Below are positions 14,842 through 18,509 of a stretch of 18,509 nt of DNA, one piece after another. Origin of the DNA: an uncultured Clostridia bacterium (GTDB lineage: Bacteria > Bacillota > Clostridia > Oscillospirales > Oscillospiraceae); contig CALJDB010000157.1 in NCBI GenBank assembly GCA_938023775.1, positions 1 through 18,509 on the forward strand, given 5' to 3'. Under the pieces are notes generated by a model. The model was not told the origin of the DNA. It was given only the letters and a program-made list of their open reading frames with translations, and searched no databases. A program made the translations under genes and the position numbers. How positions within the stretch are numbered: position 1 is the stretch's first letter; the number at the start of each line of letters is the position of its first letter.

Positions 14842-14869
14842 GCCCCGCCGCGGGAAAATGCGGCGGGGC
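14842..14869 (+). terminator. GC-rich hairpin after the operon, probable terminator
   Basis: A perfect 10-bp inverted repeat: GCCCCGCCGC at 14842-14851 pairs with GCGGCGGGGC at 14860-14869 around the loop GGGAAAAT. It lies 24 bases after the stop at 14817. The tail is GGGGGCTTTCT rather than a clean run of T, so termination may be partial, with some read-through into the DUF445 gene. Confidence 0.6.
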
Positions 14870-14910
14870 AGGGGGCTTTCTGCGCATTTTCACGGGAAGG
14901 AGGACCGCTT

Positions 14911-15783
14911 ATGGACCTGCTGCGCGCCCTGTCGGGACCGGTCGTCGGCGCGGTCATCGGCTATGTCACGAACTATATCGCCATCAAAATGCTCTTCCGG
15001 CCCTTGAAGCCGGTCTATATTTTCGGACACCGCCTGCCGTTCACGCCGGGCATCGTGCCGCGGCGGAAGGATAAGCTCGCGGAAATACTGGGCGCGGCGG
15101 TCGTGGAGCGCTTTTTCAACGCGGACGATCTGGAGCTCGTGTTCACGTCGGAGAGCTTTTCCGACGCGGTCGCGGAGCGGCTCGCGGACGTGCTGAGCGG
15201 GGAGGGGACGCTCGCCGCCGTGCAGGATCTGCTGCCGCCGGAGGGACGGGAGCGCGCCCGCGCTGCGCTCTGCGCCCGCGCCATTGCGGAGGTTTGTCTC
15301 GCGGAGCTCCCGGCAGAGCTGGTCCGCCGGGGCGGGGAGGAGGCGGAGCGGCTGCTGCGCGGTCCCGCCGCCGGTCGCGCCGCGCTTTCCGGCGCGATGG
15401 AGGCGCTTCGTGAGCCGCTCACGCGGCGGATGGAGGATATTCTGCTCGACGAGGGGCTCACGCTTTTTCGCCCGGCGGCGGACAGCGGGCTCGATAAGCT
15501 CCTCGCCGCCCCGGTTGGGGAGCTGACCGCGGAGGCATTCCCGGATCGCGCCGCGCTGAAGACCGCCCTCCGCGCGCTTTACGCCCGCTTCATCGCCGCG
15601 AACGTCCGCCCCATCGTGGAGAGCATCGATGTCGGCGGGATGATTACGGAGAAGATCAAGCTCATGTCCGCCGACGAGGTCGAGACGCTCGTTCTCGCCG
15701 TCGTGAAGCGCGAGCTGAATTTGGTCGTGTGGTTCGGGGCTGCGCTCGGCGCGGTGATCGGCGCGGTGAATATCTTTATCTGA
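14911..15783 (+). CDS. DUF445 family membrane protein
   Basis: 290 residues. The N-terminal helix and DUF445 signature [20 protein letters not shown], followed by [20 protein letters not shown], are diagnostic of this family (YheB-like proteins). The long middle part is helical and charged, and a second hydrophobic segment closes the protein ([20 protein letters not shown]). That gives the usual arrangement of membrane anchors at both ends with a soluble helical domain between. The molecular function of the family is unknown to me. The start is set by GGGAAGGAGGA at 14894-14904, 6 bases before ATG. It is on the same strand as the redox operon but lies beyond its hairpin, and there is no reason to link it functionally. 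Confidence 0.88.
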   Translation: MDLLRALSGPVVGAVIGYVTNYIAIKMLFRPLKPVYIFGHRLPFTPGIVPRRKDKLAEILGAAVVERFFNADDLELVFTSESFSDAVAERLADVLSGEGTLAAVQDLLPPEGRERARAALCARAIAEVCLAELPAELVRRGGEEAERLLRGPAAGRAALSGAMEALREPLTRRMEDILLDEGLTLFRPAADSGLDKLLAAPVGELTAEAFPDRAALKTALRALYARFIAANVRPIVESIDVGGMITEKIKLMSADEVETLVLAVVKRELNLVVWFGAALGAVIGAVNIFI

Positions 15784-15795
15784 TCTTTCCGATCA

Positions 15796-15831
15796 CAGCC
15801 CCCGCCCCTCCGGGCGAGGGCTGCGCTTTTT
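15796..15831 (+). terminator. Intrinsic terminator after the DUF445 gene
   Basis: CAGCCCCCGCCC at 15796-15807 pairs with GGGCGAGGGCTG at 15812-15823 with one C-A mismatch and a CTCC loop. It is followed by CGC and a run of five T at 15827-15831. It sits 12 bases after the DUF445 stop codon. Confidence 0.85.
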
Positions 15832-15887
15832 AGGCGGAACTTTCCTGCATGGAAACATCATGCACAAAAACAACGGGTCGATTGTTG

Positions 15888-15917
15888 TTGACAATAAAAC
15901 TTTTTTTATGTTATGAT
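15888..15917 (+). promoter_or_regulatory. Sigma-A type promoter for the transglutaminase-like gene
   Basis: A perfect -35 box TTGACA at 15888-15893 and a -10 box TATGAT at 15912-15917 with an 18-base spacer, in an AT-rich island that stands out from the GC-rich surroundings. The expected transcript start is near 15924, leaving a leader of about 80 bases before the ATG at 16007. The 5-bp inverted repeat ATTGT/ACAAT (15881-15885 and 15891-15895) overlaps the -35 box and could be an operator, though it is short. Confidence 0.75.
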
Positions 15918-16006
15918 GACTATATCTGAGTACAAGGCGGCTGAGCCGCTGCGGAAGCAAGTTGGAAGAAGAATCGAAAAAAATCGAACATAAAGGAGAA
16001 ATTGAT

Positions 16007-16828
16007 ATGGACATCCAGTCTTATTTCACCTCACAGAGCGCGATGACCGACCCCGGCGCCAACGCTGAGCTGATCGCCAAGCTGCCGCGCACCGTTCCCG
16101 AGCTGTGCGAAGCCCTTCAGAAGCTTTGCCTGATCTACGAGGAGCGCTACAAATACCCCATCCAGAACGAGCGTCTGCTCGGCATGAACAGCCACGACGT
16201 GGAGACCATTCTCGGCACCATGGCAAAGCTGGACAAGAAGACCACCCTTGAGGAAGGTCGCGATGTCGCGAACCGCTTCCTCGCCAGCAGCAGCGACTTC
16301 TGCAATCTGATGGTCGGCATTCTCCGCTCTCAGGGCACCGCGGCGCGCAAGCGCGTCGGCTTTATCCCCTTCGAGGGCTATTTCCGCAGCCACGACGTCG
16401 TGGAATACTGGGCGGGCGGCGCATGGCAGCAGGTCGACCCCACCGGTCTCGCCGGGGACGGCTTTGTGCCCGCTTACCAGATCTGGATCGACTGCCGTGA
16501 GGGCAAGCGCGACGCGAAGGACTATCATCAGGACGACGCCGCCGGCCTTGAGGTCGTGCGCGACGAGATGCTGCTGGATCTCGCAGCCCTGAACAAGGTC
16601 GAGCTGGAGGACTGGGACCGCTACGGCTGGATGCTCCGTCCCTTCGACGATTTCAGCGACAGCGCGTGGGCGACGCTCGACCGCATTGCCGAGCTGATGG
16701 AAGACGGCGACGCCGGTCTGGAGCAGCTGCACGAGATCTATGACCGCGAGGAGGGCGTTCAGGTCCCCCGCGTCATCCACAGCGAGACGCCTTACGCCCC
16801 GCCGCACAAGTTCGAGCGCAAGCTGTAA
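16007..16828 (+). CDS. Transglutaminase-like domain protein (papain-fold)
   Basis: 273 residues, no signal peptide, acidic. The middle matches the transglutaminase-like superfamily: a SDFCNLMVGILRSQGTAARKR segment with candidate nucleophile Cys99 ahead of the typical LLR..GIPAR-like helix, then SHDVVEYW with His129, then AWQQVDPTG with Asp144. Order and spacing fit the Cys-His-Asp triad. The ~80 residues before and ~120 after are not assigned. Bacterial members are usually proteases or peptidases, sometimes linked to peptide processing; the substrate here is unknown. The ATG at 16007 has AAAGGAGAA at 15992-16000. The frame is open back to a TTG at 15962, but that start lacks a ribosome binding site. 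It is preceded by its own promoter and followed by terminators, so it is probably monocistronic. Confidence 0.75.
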   Translation: MDIQSYFTSQSAMTDPGANAELIAKLPRTVPELCEALQKLCLIYEERYKYPIQNERLLGMNSHDVETILGTMAKLDKKTTLEEGRDVANRFLASSSDFCNLMVGILRSQGTAARKRVGFIPFEGYFRSHDVVEYWAGGAWQQVDPTGLAGDGFVPAYQIWIDCREGKRDAKDYHQDDAAGLEVVRDEMLLDLAALNKVELEDWDRYGWMLRPFDDFSDSAWATLDRIAELMEDGDAGLEQLHEIYDREEGVQVPRVIHSETPYAPPHKFERKL

Positions 16829-16848
16829 TAAAACTGCGAATAACCCGT

Positions 16849-16876
16849 GCCGGGGAGGGGGAGCCCCTTCCCCGGC
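16849..16876 (+). terminator. GC-rich hairpin downstream of the transglutaminase-like gene
   Basis: GCCGGGGA at 16849-16856 pairs with TCCCCGGC at 16869-16876, and the inner GGG/CCC extends the stem. It has no T tract of its own and lies just before a second hairpin at 16887-16911, so it may be a stabilising 3' stem rather than the stop itself. Confidence 0.45.
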
Positions 16877-16886
16877 GCCGCCCCTC

Positions 16887-16919
16887 GACAATCTGAATTT
16901 TTCAGGTTGTCTTTTCTAT
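16887..16919 (+). terminator. Intrinsic terminator of the transglutaminase-like gene
   Basis: An 11-bp stem: GACAATCTGAA at 16887-16897 pairs with TTCAGGTTGTC at 16901-16911 (one G-T pair) around a TTT loop. It is followed directly by TTTTCTATT. This is a clean rho-independent terminator between the two genes. Confidence 0.85.
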
Positions 16920-16927
16920 TATTCAAG

Positions 16928-16948
16928 CGGGAAACATCGCGTTTCCCG
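16928..16948. repeat. Perfect 8-bp inverted repeat before the TPR gene
   Basis: CGGGAAAC at 16928-16935 and GTTTCCCG at 16941-16948 are separated by ATCGC. The right arm abuts the GGAAGGAGG ribosome binding site of the TPR gene (16948-16956), so a hairpin there could modulate its translation, or the site could bind a regulator. No clear -35/-10 promoter was found between the terminator and this gene. Confidence 0.5.
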
Positions 16949-16966
16949 GAAGGAGGAACGCTGCCC

Positions 16967-18403
16967 ATGGCGGAAAATTGGGAAGAACTCAACCAGAAAA
17001 CGATCGAGCTGCTCCAGTCCGGACAGGCGGAGGCCGCGGTCGCCGCGGCGCAGGAGGCGGTCGCCCACGCGCGCGAGCGCGGCGCGAAGGAGGACCTCGA
17101 CGTCAGCCTGAATAACCTCGGCGAGGTGTGTCAGGCGGCGGGCGATCTGCCCGGCGCGGAGGCTGCGCTGAAGGAGTCTCTGGAGCTCGAGCGCGAGCTT
17201 TACGGCGAGCATGATCTGCGTCAGGTGGACGCGATCTATTCTCTCGCGGGCATCTATGTCGCGACGGAGCGCTTCGGGCTCGCGCAGGAGCAGCTAAAGC
17301 GCGCCGTGGAGCTCATGGAGCGCGAAAACGCCGCCGATCCCTCGGTCGGCGCGATGCTCGTCGAGCTCGCGGAGGCTTACCGCCGCGGCGGCGAGCTCGA
17401 CACGGCGGGCGACACGCTGCGCCGCGCGCTGAAAAATTACGAAAACACCGTCGGTCCGGGCCACCCCGCCTTTGCCGACGCGCTGGGCCGCCTTGCGGAG
17501 AACTATATGGCGCGCGGCGGCGCACAGGCGGCGGAGCCGCTGCTGGAGCAGGCGATCGGCATTTTGCAGCACTCCCTGCCCGCCGACGACCCCCAGATCG
17601 CCGCGATGATGCAGAAGCAGGCGGAGCTTTTCCTGACGACGGGCCGCATGGAAAAGGCGCAGCCGCTCTTCAAAAAGGTCATCGCCATGTACAAAAAAGC
17701 CTACGGCAAGGACACGGTCGAGGCGTCGCTCGCCCAGAACGACCTCGGTGAGTGCTATCTCTTGCAGGGAAAGCTCAGCGACGCAAAGCCGCTCTTTGAG
17801 TCCTCACTGAAAAGCCGCGAGGCGGCTTACGGTCCGGACCACCCCGCCGTGGCGCAGAGCCTCAATAACCTCGCCGAGCTCTATGAGCACGAGGGGCATC
17901 TTGCCGAGGCGCTGCCGCTGCATGAGCGCGCGCTGGACATCCGGCGCCGGTTCTTCGGCGAGCGCCACGTCGCCGTGACCCAGAGCCTTGAAAACCTCGC
18001 CGCCGTGTATCAGGGACTCGGCAGGCTCGACGAAGCCGAGCAGCTGCTGCGCGAGAGCGTCTCCATCTGGCAGGAGCGCTACGGGCAGGACCACCCCGCC
18101 GTTGCGCAGGCGAACTTCAACCTCGCCACGGTGCTGTTCCAGCGCGCAAAATACCGTGAGGCGGAGCGCACACTCGAGCAGGTGCGCGACACGATGGTCG
18201 CCCACCTCGGCGAGGAGGATCAGAATCTCATCCTCGTCTATAAGGCGCTCGGCGTCGTCAGCGAAAAGCTCGGCAAGGAGGACAAGGCGAAGGAATATGC
18301 CCTGCTCTTCGGCCGCCTGAGCCAGAAATACGGACCGAAGCAGAAGCAGAACACCGTTCTGGAGATGAACCCGGCGAAGCCCGGCGACCTTCCGCCGTCC
18401 TGA
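16967..18403 (+). CDS. Tetratricopeptide-repeat protein, kinesin-light-chain-like repeats
   Basis: 478 residues made almost entirely of about eleven TPR units of roughly 42 residues, from residue ~5 to ~455. Clear units include SLNNLGEVCQAAGDLPGAEA, YGPDHPAVAQSLNNLAELYE, HVAVTQSLENLAAVYQGLGR and DHPAVAQANFNLATVLFQ. The spacer YG.DHPAVAQ between helices is typical of the kinesin-light-chain/TPR_12 type, which forms protein-interaction superhelices. No enzymatic domain, signal peptide or membrane helix is present, so it is likely a cytoplasmic scaffold with unknown partners. A short proline-containing tail ends the protein. ATG at 16967 follows GGAAGGAGG. The open frame extends back to 16847 through the terminators and is not coding there. 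Confidence 0.9.
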   Translation: MAENWEELNQKTIELLQSGQAEAAVAAAQEAVAHARERGAKEDLDVSLNNLGEVCQAAGDLPGAEAALKESLELERELYGEHDLRQVDAIYSLAGIYVATERFGLAQEQLKRAVELMERENAADPSVGAMLVELAEAYRRGGELDTAGDTLRRALKNYENTVGPGHPAFADALGRLAENYMARGGAQAAEPLLEQAIGILQHSLPADDPQIAAMMQKQAELFLTTGRMEKAQPLFKKVIAMYKKAYGKDTVEASLAQNDLGECYLLQGKLSDAKPLFESSLKSREAAYGPDHPAVAQSLNNLAELYEHEGHLAEALPLHERALDIRRRFFGERHVAVTQSLENLAAVYQGLGRLDEAEQLLRESVSIWQERYGQDHPAVAQANFNLATVLFQRAKYREAERTLEQVRDTMVAHLGEEDQNLILVYKALGVVSEKLGKEDKAKEYALLFGRLSQKYGPKQKQNTVLEMNPAKPGDLPPS

Positions 18404-18509
18404 CCGGCTCCAGCGTGTTTCCGATTCCGGCTGTGTGATTTCCAATTTGGAAAGGCAGAAACTGGCTTGCCGGAAAGCGGTTGCATCTTTTTTTGGTTTG
18501 TGATACCTT
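18404..18509. other. Non-coding end of window
   Basis: No gene is visible after the TPR stop. A near-perfect palindrome, TTTCCAATTTGGAAA at 18439-18453, and a T run at about 18488-18494 are present. No convincing GC-rich stem precedes the T run, so I do not call a terminator. Confidence 0.4.

Noticed and set aside
15962..16006. TTG-initiated extension of the transglutaminase-like protein
   Set aside because: It lacks a ribosome binding site, whereas AAAGGAGAA correctly precedes the ATG at 16007.
18439..18494. Palindrome and T run at the right end as a terminator
   Set aside because: The palindrome has a one-base loop and is AT-rich, and it lies over 30 bases before the T run. No GC-rich stem sits directly before the T run.

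Overview
The window looks like a piece of a high-GC anaerobic Firmicute, most likely a clostridial (Oscillospiraceae-type) gut or rumen bacterium or a metagenomic relative. The grounds are strong AGGAGG-type ribosome binding sites, frequent GTG and TTG starts, tightly overlapping genes, a compact sigma-A promoter, and entirely oxygen-independent enzymology (molybdopterin enzymes, many [4Fe-4S] proteins, HdrABC). The taxonomic call is inference.

Layout. Positions 1 to about 245 carry a fragment of an unrelated minus-strand gene with lower GC. It is joined abruptly to the last ~257 codons of a molybdopterin oxidoreductase (252-1025). From there one long plus-strand operon runs to about 14817: a four-cluster iron-sulfur subunit (1029-1844); a MenA/UbiA-type prenyltransferase (1841-2755); an SCP2 lipid-binding domain fused to a complete pyrogallol/phloroglucinol transhydroxylase-type catalytic subunit (2806-5826); its three-cluster beta subunit (5808-6662); a small helical protein (6646-6963); a long-chain polyprenyl diphosphate synthase (6960-7940); HdrC, HdrB and HdrA (7928-11354); FlxD/MvhD (11345-11794); two ferredoxin-type subunits (11787-13641); an FAD/NAD/[2Fe-2S] subunit (13638-14486); and a small membrane-anchored protein (14509-14817). 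Almost every junction is a 4-20 base overlap, so the block is probably one transcript.

How the genes may work together. The HdrCBA-FlxDCBA block is the NADH-linked flavin-bifurcating module, with gene order the mirror image of the flxABCD-hdrABC order described for Desulfovibrio. The prenyltransferase and polyprenyl synthase make a prenylated aromatic. The SCP2 domain, a fold also used by UbiJ and UbiT to hold prenylated ubiquinone intermediates, is fused directly to an enzyme whose known relative moves hydroxyl groups between benzene rings without O2. The most interesting reading is an oxygen-independent hydroxylation or dehydroxylation of a prenyl-linked aromatic (a quinone or quinone-like lipid), with redox supplied or drained by Flx-Hdr. 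This is a hypothesis from gene content, not a demonstrated pathway.

The right-hand part holds independent genes: a DUF445 membrane protein (14911-15783), a transglutaminase-like protein with its own promoter (16007-16828), and an 11-repeat TPR protein (16967-18403), separated by visible intrinsic terminators. No tRNA, rRNA, CRISPR array, insertion sequence or prophage gene is visible. No gene-free stretch exceeds about 220 bases.
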